DNA of 64,000 nucleotides from positions 2,800,001-2,864,000 of the forward strand of contig JAYKKM010000427.1 of assembly GCA_035772405.1 (NCBI GenBank). The letters are read 5' to 3'. The stretch's first letter is position 1; every line of letters starts with the position of its first letter. The stretch is from Chrysogorgia sp. JL179-B06 (lineage: Eukaryota; Cnidaria; Anthozoa; Scleralcyonacea; Chrysogorgiidae). The notes under the pieces were generated by a model. It made no database searches, was not told the DNA's origin, and saw only the letters and a program-made list of their open reading frames with translations. Position numbers and translations under genes: made by a program. Below, piece after piece: positions 14,820-24,229 of this stretch.

Positions 14820-15919
14820 AAAATAAAACATACAAAACATTAAATATACAAGTTAATTTCCTTGCTCTGTTGCCATTGGTAGACCATTATAACTACAACA
14901 TGCCTGTATAATATGTTCTAGGTAATTTTTTGAAAATAAATAAAGTTTATCTAACAAACCACTAGCTATTTTAATATGCACTATAATCCTATCCAGTTCT
15001 GGAAGTATTTTCAACCAAATGGAATATAATAATAAATATAGCCAACAGTCTAATTATAATAGCATTTATTTTTGTATTACACTAATTTCTTACCTTAACT
15101 AACCTTCTGTTCAAGTGTACAACTAACTTAGTAGCACTCCCAGTGAAAATCTTGTATATTCCTTAATGTTGTTAACAAATGACTTAGTTTTTCAAACTTG
15201 TATACATGTAATAATTTAAATCCGGGACACTGTGAACCTTTGGTAGTTAATTGCAATAATTTCTACTTCTTTTGGGATCCCAAATTTGATCTTCATTTAC
15301 AGTGTGTGAAACTGTTAATTTTAAGATAATTGTTACCGGTAATGTAAAAGTTGTTAAACACCACTCAAGTTTAATAACCAGGATGTACAGTCCCTAACAT
15401 TAAGCCAAATCCATTGCCAACATTCTATTTAATTTAATGTACAGTATATATTATTGTGACAAAGTTATATAATCATTCCACCTCATTCAAAATTATAATG
15501 GATTGCAATAACAGTTGATAACTTTATCATACATGTATTGAAACTTGGTAAAATCATTAAGTAATTAGTGCAATCATTTTTGCAGTGTAATGTAATGATC
15601 ACTGTCTTTCCACAACAGGTCAATCTTGTTTTAAGGTCTAAATTCAAAATTAGGAAACGCTGCATGCAAATACCACTTTGCCACTCAATAATAAACAAGT
15701 AAGTCATTATACAATTGGCTTTTGCAATTAAGCATGGACAAATCCCGAAATGTTTAAAAATTGTGCCAAAATTTTATAAATATTGCTCGTAGCTAGCTAT
15801 ACATCCAACTAGATAACTGCATGTCCCACCATATATAATTATTAAACTATTGCTTTCCATGGAGCTTAAGTCACCACAACTTATTTCAGATGAATCTTCT
15901 CATGAATATTCAACACCAG
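14820..15919. other. No recognised gene
   Basis: AT-rich sequence with only chance-length open frames. I see no repeat structure or RNA gene. Confidence 0.5.
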
Positions 15920-16092
15920 ATGTCTTATTAAATTTACATAAGTTGTCACCCCACGATGGGATGGGGACCTGGGTAGGGTTAGACACTTTCCATATGCAAA
16001 TTATCTAATTTGCATACGGAGGGAGGTCCGACCCCACCCGGGTACCCGTCCCATTCGCGGGGGTGACAACTTATGTAAATTTAATAAGACAT
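15920..16092. mobile_element. MITE-like inverted repeat, 173 bp
   Basis: Terminal inverted repeats of at least 31 bp (left ATGTCTTATTAAATTTACAT, right its complement, extending through AAGTTGTCACCCC). The interior is GC-rich, with imperfect pairing of GGGATGGGGACCTGGGT against ACCCGGGTACCCGTCCC. No open frame. Superfamily not assigned, because the target duplication is unclear. Confidence 0.75.
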
Positions 16093-16208
16093 TTGCATTG
16101 TATACAATTAAATTACACAATAGCAAAAATTAAATTTACATAAGCAGGACCGAGGCCAGGGGCCAAATAAACGGAAACTGCCCCCTCCTCAAAGGCGCAT
16201 TGCCATTA

Positions 16209-16266
16209 AGCACTTTTTATCGCGCGATCTTTGATCGCTTTCTTTTGAATAACGATAAAAAGCACT
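16209..16266. repeat. Small inverted repeat
   Basis: AGCACTTTTTATCG at 16209-16222 is mirrored by CGATAAAAAGCACT at 16253-16266. It lies in a slightly GC-richer patch (16140-16300) that could be a degraded element. From 16300 to 17215 there is only AT-rich sequence with a short TTAACTAACTAAAA simple repeat near 16330-16410. Confidence 0.5.
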
Positions 16267-17217
16267 GAATGGAAACCCGCCTTAACGGTCCATTTAATGC
16301 CAGGTTCCTAATTTGTAATTTGCATGCAATTAACTATTTAACTATTAACTAATTAACTAATTAACTAAAATAACTAACTAAAATAACTAACTAAAATAAC
16401 TAACTAAAAACATTTACATGCACATGAAATTTAAATAAGAACATTAAAATTAAATAGTCATCACAATTGCAGTAGTAAATTAAATTTGTCCCTAATTTAC
16501 AATTGCCAGTTGATAGACAATTTTTGGTTTCTTTAGTTTACAAACATTTGTTTGACCACAAACTTTTTAGAGTTCTCATACCAAAAGAAAATTAGTTGGC
16601 CTTGTGATAAATCTGGCAGAAGAGCTTAAGTTGAAAACATCTATCATTACATGCAATCCCTTGCAGGCCAAAAACGTTACCTTGGGGACATTTAAAAATC
16701 AGGTAGTTTCACCAATCTTACTTTCATTAATTTTGTCATATTGACATATTTAACCCAACTTAATAATCACCGATTTTTCTGGGAAATGGGAAAGTGTTAA
16801 TTAGTCCTTAATTATTGCATAGTTGTGATGACCATTTCAGTTTTAATGCATAATTATAAAACCACATCACCAAAGTCACACTAATCTTCAAATTAATACT
16901 TGATAATTAATGTAACCTTGGTGATAAGTGGTACAAGTGAAATTGACGATTGATTTAGCAATGTGTGCACGTTAATTTAGTTTCAAGCAATATCTCAAAA
17001 TCAAAGGAAAACTTGTGCCAATTCAGAAATGTCCTTGCCATCAAGGCAAAGTATTGGTAAAAATAAAATTTGAAAAAGCAACACATTATGTAAATCAATC
17101 CTGTTATTTCACAAAAGGTACACTGGGCAAGTGTTTTTATAATGCTGTTAATAATCTGTCTGAAGTATAAACATGCAACTTCTCCTAAACATTTTACTAA
17201 AACTTCTACTAAAACTA

Positions 17218-17525
17218 TTATACAACTCGTCGTCGTTATTGTCCCAGAGTGATATTCGACTCGAACTTGGCCCTCAGGCTAGTCCATGGACAACTCTGAC
17301 TCGATGTCTAATAGTCAACTAATTTGTTTCTACTAAAACTATTATACAACTCGTCGTCATTATTGTCCCAGTAGACAACTCAGACTCGATGTCTAATAGT
17401 CAACTAATTTGTTTCTACTAAAACAATTATACAACTCGTCGTCGTCATTGTCCCAGAGCGAAAAATCTACTCGAACTTGGCCCTCAGGCTAGTCCATAGA
17501 CAACTCTGACTCGATGTCTAATTGT
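17218..17525. repeat. Three imperfect direct repeats (~95-125 bp)
   Basis: Each copy contains CTACTAAAAC(T/A)ATTATACAAC, TCGTCGTC(G/A)TTATTGTCCC and GACTCGATGTCTAATAGTC. The middle copy lacks an internal segment (CTCGAACTTGGCCCTCAGG), so the unit length varies. Confidence 0.8.
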
Positions 17526-17747
17526 TATTTATGCATATTGGAATGCTATATAATTATAATATCTTCATGCATGAAATGATTAACTTTGAAATTTACTTTT
17601 TATTTACTTTGAATTTAGTTTACTACTAATTACTACAAACACCTGCCCAGTATACAATAATTAATTAAAATTATAATTATTGAAGGTAGGTCGATGCACA
17701 CAGTACTGTGTATCAACCTGTAGATCAATAATTAAAATTGATATCAC

Positions 17748-18717
17748 CTTATTTCCTCTACCTTTTCTCCTTGATGTATTTTGTAGTTTATAATTTCCAC
17801 GAGAACCATTAACAAACTATAATGCCTGCAACTTCAAAGCAAAAGAAGAAATTAAGTATTTTAACTAATAATTCTATATATTGCAAGTTAATTTCTATAA
17901 ATAGAAGAAATATTTATCACATATTTCCAATAACTATCTGTCAATTATAATTATTGTACATACCTGAATTATTAAAGCCAATTCAAAATCCAGACTACAT
18001 TTCCCTTCAACTTCTTTATTTGAAATCATTCCAACATGACTTAATCTGAAAAAGTAAAAGGGCAAAACAATTTAATTTTTTACTAAATATTAAAATAATC
18101 TAATAAATCTATACAACATACTATGATAGTGATATTTAACAATTATACCACGAGCTCGAGTCGTATACGAGCTCATAGTTCATATATAATGAGAGCGAAT
18201 GGTATAATTGTTTTATTATATAGCCATACACTTAGTCAGTTTGGGGTGTCTGCCGCCATCTTGTTTTTTTCTCAGAGGAGCCAATCAAATAGCAAGATAA
18301 CTCATATCCTACTAGTATAGCTATATAATAACAAAATTTATCTTATTTGACAAGATGATTTATCATATCACTTAAGATCCACAAGCAGTATTATCCTGTC
18401 TTAAATTTAATGTTTATCTTTTAATTATTTAACATATTTAATGTTTAGTACAAACTTTAATGGCCCAACATTAATTTGGTTTTTATTTTTTTAATTATAA
18501 AGCTTGTGATCTTTTGTGACTGAAAATCATTGTCGCCAAACAATGTAAATTTTGATATGTCTATATCACAAGATATTAAATCATTTTCATAGTTTGAAGT
18601 AATATAATGTAGTATATATTAATATAATAAATCATTACCTTTTCATATTTGGAACTTTCATCTTGCTTCTGGACCTTGGCCTGGGGCATGTATATAATTT
18701 TCATGTAACTGTAACAT
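17748..18717 (-). CDS. Candidate 5' exons of an unidentified gene
   Basis: Three segments on the minus strand have good splice borders: 18639-18717 (acceptor TTTAG, donor GTAATG), 17964-18045 (acceptor TTTTCAG, donor GTATGT) and 17748-17816 (donor GTGATA). Starting at an ATG at 18659-18661 the frame stays open across all three, for example RLSHVGMISNKEVEGKC in the middle exon. A further donor (TTTCAG then GTAAGG) at 18940 could end a 5' exon, but that joining would shift the frame and stop early. I do not recognise the protein. This could be coincidence in AT-rich DNA. Confidence 0.35.
18138..18213. repeat. Small fold-back element
   Basis: ACAATTATACCACGAGCTC is mirrored by GAGCGAATGGTATAATTGT, with a nested palindrome (GAGCTCGAGTCGTATACGAGCTC, 23 bp, not quoted further) between. 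No gene. From 18720 to 19520 I see the second copy of a dispersed repeat and no supported exon. Confidence 0.6.
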
Positions 18718-18802
18718 CTAAATTAAATAAATAAAAACATTTTGTTACATTAGTGGCAAGCAAACAACACCCATCGCTCAATACTGATCATGTGTGGTAT
18801 TA

Positions 18803-18895
18803 GGAAGAAAGTAAAACTACACAGAAACAGCTCGTTCGTCATGCACGAGCGTACTTCGCCACGTGTTGGGTTTGGGGGAAAGAATTTCGCTTTTT
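18803..18895 (+). repeat. Dispersed repeat, copy 2 (see 13596-13715)
   Basis: Same ordered blocks as copy 1 but GC-richer (GTCATGCACGAGCGTACTTC). The GC bias suggests this copy is younger or under less TpA drift. Confidence 0.6.
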
Positions 18896-19286
18896 CTTCT
18901 TGAATGTTGACGATAACAAAACAGCAAAAATTGCCTTACCTGAAACCCTTTCGCTTTAACATCATTTCCAGAACAAAACAGCCCTCAAGTTATGTCAAAC
19001 CAAACCAGACACCAACGCCTGAACCGACTAGGCACTAGGAGCTGCAACTACTAAAAGTATTAACCAACGCTTCCCTCTCAAAATCCAGCGAACGACGCCT
19101 AAAAAGATAGACAAATACATAAACGAATTCAGTATTTCAGTACAGAATTTGGACACGAAGTCATAGCGCTGCGAGGGTCCTTGCACGTGCGAATTTGTTG
19201 GGAATTATTCCCTTCTTAATTCTTTAAAAGTACACAACATGAAACGCACCAAGGACAACGTGTTCATCACCTATTAAGTTCTTAAT

Positions 19287-19361
19287 TTAACATCCTTGTG
19301 CAGTAAAAAGACAACCTTTCTAGACATTTACTTCAAAGACGAGCTACGCCGAAAAACATTA
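19287..19361 (+). repeat. 75-bp dispersed repeat, second copy at 21746-21819
   Basis: Both copies read GTGCAGTAAAAAGACAAC and GACGAGCTACGCCGAAAAAC with a few mismatches between. The two copies lie in the same orientation 2.4 kb apart. Confidence 0.75.
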
Positions 19362-19524
19362 CCTTTTTCTTCGCTGACTCGTGGTGTAATGAAGTAAATG
19401 CAAGTAAGGCGTTGCCGAATTGGTATTTAAAGCAATATTTAAAGTAATTCCCTAGGGTAATAAACCGATAAAACTAATGGCTAGTTGTGAAGAAATTTGC
19501 CACTTTTTAAAATTTCGTTTAGAC

Positions 19525-20024
19525 CAGGTAAAGTGGATCCAACATGAAGTAGTCGTATTATATTCGTTCTCAGGGCAATGCGGGTTTTGCGCGGTCGAAT
19601 AAATGCTATAGTCAAAATAAGTCACAAAATATAACTTTTAAATCTCATATTTTATGCTTTAAACGTTAATAACATCGATTGAAACTTTTGTGGTGTGTTC
19701 CTGTATGTTTTCGCTATATATAGACACATTTTGAAGAGTTCGCCATGAGGAAATGCCTAGTGTGAAGAGTTTTAAGTGAAGTTAGAGAACCCAGGCATTT
19801 CCTCATGTCGAACTCTTCAAAACGTGTCTATAGATAACGAAAAGATACAGGAACACACCACAAAAGTTTCAATCGATTTTATTAACGTTTAAAGCATTAA
19901 ATATGAGATTTAAAAGTCATATTTTGAGACTTATTTTTTTACTAGCATTTTTTCGACCGCGCAAAACCCCTAAGGCCCTGAGAACGAATATAATGACTAC
20001 TTCATGTTGGATCCACTTTACCTG
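19525..20024. mobile_element. Large fold-back element, 500 bp
   Basis: Begins CAGGTAAAGTGGATCCAAC and ends with the exact complement GTTGGATCCACTTTACCTG. The arms, about 235 bp, stay alignable to a centre near 19770 (for example GAGGAAATGCCT and AGGCATTTCCTC). Termini starting CAGG are compatible with hAT-type ends, but the 8-bp flanks (19517-19524 and 20025-20032) match at only four positions, so no target duplication is claimed. Confidence 0.8.
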
Positions 20025-20034
20025 CATACGACTT

Positions 20035-20105
20035 GTGGCTACCTGTGATTTTCAGTGACATAATAACGTTTGGCTACCTGTGATTTTCAGTGACATAATA
20101 ACGTT
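20035..20105. repeat. Direct duplication of a ~36-bp block
   Basis: GGCTACCTGTGATTTTCAGT followed by GACATAATAACGTTT occurs twice, head to tail, immediately after the fold-back element. Confidence 0.85.
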
Positions 20106-20162
20106 TCTTTCTTTATCCGCGCCAACTTAGAAACCGAAGAAGAATACGAAAACCCCGAGGAC

Positions 20163-20932
20163 ATCTCTCTATGAGAGACACCTCTCTAAGACAGACACCT
20201 CTCTAAGACAGACACCTCTCTATGAAAGACACCTCTCTATGAAAGACACCTCTCTAAGACAGACACCTCTCTAAGACAGACACCTCTCTACGAAAGACAC
20301 CTCTCTACGAAAGACACCTCTCTAAGACAGACGCCTCTCTAAGACAGACACCTCTCTAAGACAGACACCTCTCTAAGACAGACACCTCTCTAAGACAGAC
20401 ACCTCTCTAAGACAGACACCTCTCTAAGACAGACACCTCTCTATGAAAGACACCTCTCTATGAGAGACACCTCTCTATGAAAGACACCTCTCTATGAGAG
20501 ACACCTCTCTAAGACAGACACCTCTCTATGAAAGACACCTCTCTAAGACAGACACCTCTCTATGACAGACACCTCTCTAAGACAGACACCTCTCTAAGAC
20601 AGACACCTCTCTATGAAAGACACCTCTCTATGAAAGACACCTCTCTATGAGAGACACCTCTCTATGAAAGACACCTCTCTATGAGAGACACCTCTCTAAG
20701 ACAGACACCTCTCTAAGACAGACACCTCTCCATGAAAGACACCTCTCTATGAGAGACACCTCTCTATGAAAGACACCTTTCTATGACAGACACCTCTCTA
20801 AGACAGACACCTCTCTATGACAGACACCTCTCTAAGAAAGAAACCTCTCTATGACAGACACCACTCAATCAAAGACACCTCTCTATGAGAGACACCTCTC
20901 TATGAGAGACACCTCTCTATGAGAGACACCTC
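20163..20932. repeat. 17-bp minisatellite, ~45 copies
   Basis: Copies of ACACCTCTCTAAGACAG, with the variants ACACCTCTCTATGAAAG and ACACCTCTCTATGAGAG interleaved in irregular order. Non-coding, with no long open frame. Confidence 0.95.
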
Positions 20933-20984
20933 ATTTTAATGATTGATTTTATCTAGACTATAATCTTTCCTACTATATGATATA

Positions 20985-21432
20985 CAGTAAACACCCGCAT
21001 ATAAGAACAAATGGATTAAGAACACCAGGCTGAAATTTGGCCAATAAAGCCCCATTTTTATAAGAACAAGATCAGCCTGAAAAATTCAGCATGTTCTTAT
21101 AAAATGGAAAAGGTGTCATAATTACATAAAAAACAAGTGATTTTATGTTGGCAGTCATGACTCTATCAGCTGTCAAAGGACAGCCAGTCATCTCATCTAT
21201 ACATCTATAGGCTCAATGATACAGTATTGATTGTGATCATTAAAATCAAAGAATATTTATTAATTTATGCTAATTTTACATCTAGGGGCATTTTTGGGTA
21301 GTATTACTAATATAGAAATTTAAGAACATTTTAAGAACACTTTGAGGCTGATTTGTCACTAAGCACCCGTTAAATAAGAACCCGATCAGCCTGACCCCGA
21401 AATCATGTGTTCTTATATGCGGGTGTTTACTG
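20985..21432. mobile_element. Tc1/mariner (pogo-like) MITE, 448 bp
   Basis: Terminal inverted repeats begin CAGTAAACACCCGCATATAA on the left and end in its complement on the right, and each end is flanked by TA (20983-20984 and 21433-21434). A TA duplication and CAGT termini are typical of the Tc1/mariner superfamily. A sub-terminal motif (GATCAGCCTGA) also recurs inside. There is no transposase, so the element is non-autonomous. Confidence 0.82.
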
Positions 21433-21654
21433 TATTTTAATTTCTACTTTATACCTTTTGTACGTGTATTTATTGAAAAATGTCCAGGGCCCACAAAAAA
21501 TCTTTTTGGGAGTAGACTTCCTGATTAAATATTATTTAAAAAAGCTTAAACTGCGTTTCAGTCCAAATTGAATTCCCCACGCATGACAGCTAATCAAACA
21601 AGAGATATTAAAACGTGTTGTGCTGCGTAGGCAGTGTAGAAATACAAATCAATT

Positions 21655-21745
21655 ATCTAAAAACGTTGATGTACTGCCGAAATGTCGGCATTATTTCGGC
21701 ATTACACCAACCTTTTTAGATATTTAAGAGATATTAAAACAGTTC
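21655..21745. repeat. Hairpin repeat of the 14520/45245 family
   Basis: Contains GTAGGCAGTGTAGAAATACA and a hairpin (CTAAAAACGTTGATGTACTG paired with ACACCAACCTTTTTAG). It shares its left part with the tandem unit in the NIP7 intron. Confidence 0.65.
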
Positions 21746-21805
21746 ACCTTCTCGTGCAGTAAAAAGACAACTTTCTAGACCTTCACTTCAAAGACGAGCT
21801 ACGCC

Positions 21806-22112
21806 GAAAAACATTAAAATGCCTTTACATGATACCGGAATGAAATTTCAATTTCGGATGAAATTTCATTCCGGAAAGAGAACCGGAATGAACTCAATCC
21901 TGATTGAGCTGCATCTCGTTCCTGATTCATGTAAACACCTAAAGGGATTTTAACAGAACTGGTATGAGTTCAATCAGGAATGAACTCAATCCGGATTGAG
22001 CTGCATCTCATTCCTGATTCATGTAAACACCTAAAGGGATTTTAACAGAACTGGTATGAGTTCAATCAGGAATGAAACTCAATCAGGATTAATGTAAACA
22101 GCCCCTTACTTA
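21806..22112. mobile_element. Dispersed element with GGGGCTGTTTACAT-type ends, copy 1
   Basis: Rich in GGAATGAACTCAATCCGGAT-type blocks in alternating orientation, and internally duplicated (CATGTAAACACCTAAAGGGA twice). The right end TTAATGTAAACAGCCCC matches the right end of the related element at 53622-54252. MITE-like, superfamily not determined. Confidence 0.65.
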
Positions 22113-22329
22113 CAGTGAAATTATTTAGCAAGGAATTGCTAAAAATCAACAGAACAAAAAGCAGCCTTGAAAAGATATGTTTTAACAAGATCTTTGAAGG
22201 TATTAAAAGTAGCTTCATAGTGAATATTTACTGGCAAAGCATTCTAAAGTCTAGGGGCGGTATTAGTTGAGAAAGCACAATAGTCAAGAGTCTTGGTGTT
22301 ATGCTTGGTGGATACAGTATAATTAGAAG

Positions 22330-22670
22330 AACTAATAATGATAATATTTATTTTATAGCGCCTTAGGCGCTTTACAAAAACTCTAATTAAAGACTAATAG
22401 ATGTGTTTTGATTTTGGATTTAAAAATAAAAAGACTTGGGAAAGATCTGATGCTTCTAGGTAAAGTGTTCCAGAGTTCAGGAGCGGCAACGGAGAAGGAT
22501 CGATGGCCATAAGAGAGCAGATTAAAATTGATACGGTTGAGAAGATGCATTGTAGCGTGTAATCAGGTCGGAGATGTATTCAGGAGCTTGGCCATTAAGA
22601 GATTTGAATTTTAAACGTTCTGCAACTGGTAGCCAATGGAGACTGACTGTTTACATATGGTTTTAAGTCA
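22330..22670. repeat. Interspersed repeat with TATAGCGCC motif
   Basis: Starts with AT-rich sequence followed by ATTTTATAGCGCCTTAGGCG. The body is moderately GC-rich without a long open frame. The TATAGCGCC motif recurs at 27107-27120. I read this as a SINE- or LINE-derived fragment. 22670-23370 holds no recognisable gene. Confidence 0.45.
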
Positions 22671-23380
22671 GCACCTACCTGTACAGAGAGTGCAGGATCG
22701 ACCCTTGAATAACTGGCCCAGAGAAGAGACTCTATGACTAAGAATGAGTTGGACAACTACAACCTAAGATCGCAGAATCGGAACCCTGTACCAATATCTA
22801 CAACTGAACGACATAGACAATCTTTTCTTCCTATAGGGCTTTAAGACTGTACCAAAATTAAACGAGGAGCTATTTTTGCATGTGGGATATTTGGTCTCTA
22901 TTCTAGTGATTTACATATTTTTATAGCTGTATTATAACTTTCAACATACATCATTTTAGATGTGTGAAGTTGATCGTCCAGGTTAGAGTCAAGTAAAGCG
23001 ATCTGGACGATCAACTTTATTATAATTTGACTCATCAATTTCAACTATAGGTTGTCCTTCTATATCAACTTTCCAATGTAGGTTTTTAATTGAATCCTAT
23101 AGATACAGCTGTAGTATTAAACAAACCAATATATTAGGAAAAGTGGCTTTGTTTGATTTTAATGTTTCTACGTAATTAATACTGCAATTATATTCTTTAA
23201 ACATCAATTACAATATAATCGTGATTTTTAAGTATGTCTTGTATAAATATAGGTCTTTAATTAGTAATGTGATATAGTTAATCCATTACTCCATACAACG
23301 GCGCTCTGCAAGTGAACGTAAAGTCGAAGGTAAGGTTATTTTAATTAAATAGAAGACTCTTTTTATATATATGGGTTTTA

Positions 23381-23421
23381 ACGTCTTTTATACACTGAAG
23401 AAGCCTGGACAGGCGAAACGT
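23381..23421 (+). ncRNA. Hammerhead-ribozyme-like motif (minimal type)
   Basis: Order of parts: GTC at 23383-23385, a 9-nt spacer, the core CTGAAGA at 23395-23401 (fits CUGANGA), a stem II hairpin GCCTGGACAGGC, then GAAAC. Flanking ACG and CGT can pair as a 3-bp stem III. The very short stem I resembles minimal hammerheads described in Penelope-like elements. One extra A before stem II is atypical. Activity is not established. Confidence 0.5.
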
Positions 23422-23533
23422 CTGAATATTAAAATTGATCAACTTGGAGTTCGCGTCCTACGTCTTTTATTCTTTTTCTATAAATATCCAGCGTTGTGCA
23501 ACCTTTGGATCCTCCAATCCAATTTTCACACGA

Positions 23534-23535
<2 letters not shown>

Positions 23536-23573
<38 letters not shown>
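23536..23573. repeat. TA microsatellite
   Basis: About 19 TA units directly adjoining the hammerhead fold at 23574-23619. Confidence 0.95.
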
Positions 23574-23575
<2 letters not shown>

Positions 23576-23619
23576 TACAGACGATACCGTTTTGGCCTTT
23601 TGGGCCTCATCAGTGTAGT
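23574..23619 (-). ncRNA. Type I hammerhead ribozyme fold with a core mutation
   Basis: Read on the minus strand: stem I strand ACTACA (23614-23619), core CTGATGA (23607-23613), stem II GGCC-loop-GGCC (23594-23606), AAAA where GAAA is required (23590-23593), stem III CG-GTAT-CG (23582-23589), a GTC cleavage triplet ending at 23580, then TGTAGT (23574-23579) closing stem I with six perfect pairs. Every helix is intact. The only defect is G to A at core position 12, the position known to act as general base, so the copy is predicted inactive. TA repeats follow the cleavage site. Confidence 0.75.
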
Positions 23620-23797
23620 GCTGATGAGCAGGATGAAGATGACTGCTATTTACAGTCACCCTTGATGCACACAAAATGTGGGACATCAAAAACCATGCCA
23701 GAGCGCTCAAACTGCAAGCAGTGAGCGTGCGCACAATGCGTAAGCGACAATGGTTCATCCTGTAGAGCGCTCAATATGACCTAAAGGTCATAGAGCG

Positions 23798-23800
23798 ATA

Positions 23801-23848
<48 letters not shown>

Positions 23849-23886
23849 CATATGGTGATAGCCGGTAGGGCACATTGTATACTTTC

Positions 23887-23954
<68 letters not shown>
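23798..23954. repeat. Two TA microsatellites separated by a short unique spacer
   Basis: TA runs at about 23802-23843 and 23889-23954. The motif GAGCGCTCAA occurs nearby three times (about 23703, 23765 and 24004), suggesting one composite non-autonomous element spanning 23570-24120. Confidence 0.85.
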
Positions 23955-23956
<2 letters not shown>

Positions 23957-24071
23957 CAAGTAGTGAGTATAACGAAAAAGTTATAGCATTGGCATAATAT
24001 AAAAGAGCGCTCAATACCATTATAGGTAGAGCGAGGTAATATATTTAAAATGAAAAGTTTCGGTTGCTACT

Positions 24072-24117
24072 CCGAGTTTCACGCGGTGAAGCGATCGTCA
24101 GGCAACTGACAGATCGG
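24072..24117 (-). ncRNA. Hammerhead-like motif (minimal type)
   Basis: Minus strand: GTC (24108-24110), a 6-nt spacer AGTTGC, core CTGACGA (24095-24101), an imperfect stem II (24081-24094), then GAAA (24077-24080). CCGA and TCGG can pair as the outer helix with a bulge. Same part order as the motifs at 23381 and 40001. Confidence 0.45.
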
Positions 24118-24229
24118 ATTAAGTTACTCCTATTATACACTGGCTAATTAAGTGTCGTGTTACGTGTCTACACGTGGAAAACAGTTCTGATCGTTTGTTT
24201 AGCTAGAACAGCTATAGTGAGAGAACAAG

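Noticed and set aside
14855..15056. A 65-codon minus-strand frame rich in Leu/Ile
   Set aside because: No ATG near its start and no donor. This length is expected by chance in AT-rich DNA.
19525..20024. hAT assignment for the 500-bp fold-back
   Set aside because: CAGG termini fit, but the flanking 8-mers match at only four positions, so the class is left open.
23429..24020. Frames rich in Ile-Tyr
   Set aside because: Translations of TA microsatellites and hammerhead-containing sequence, not genes.
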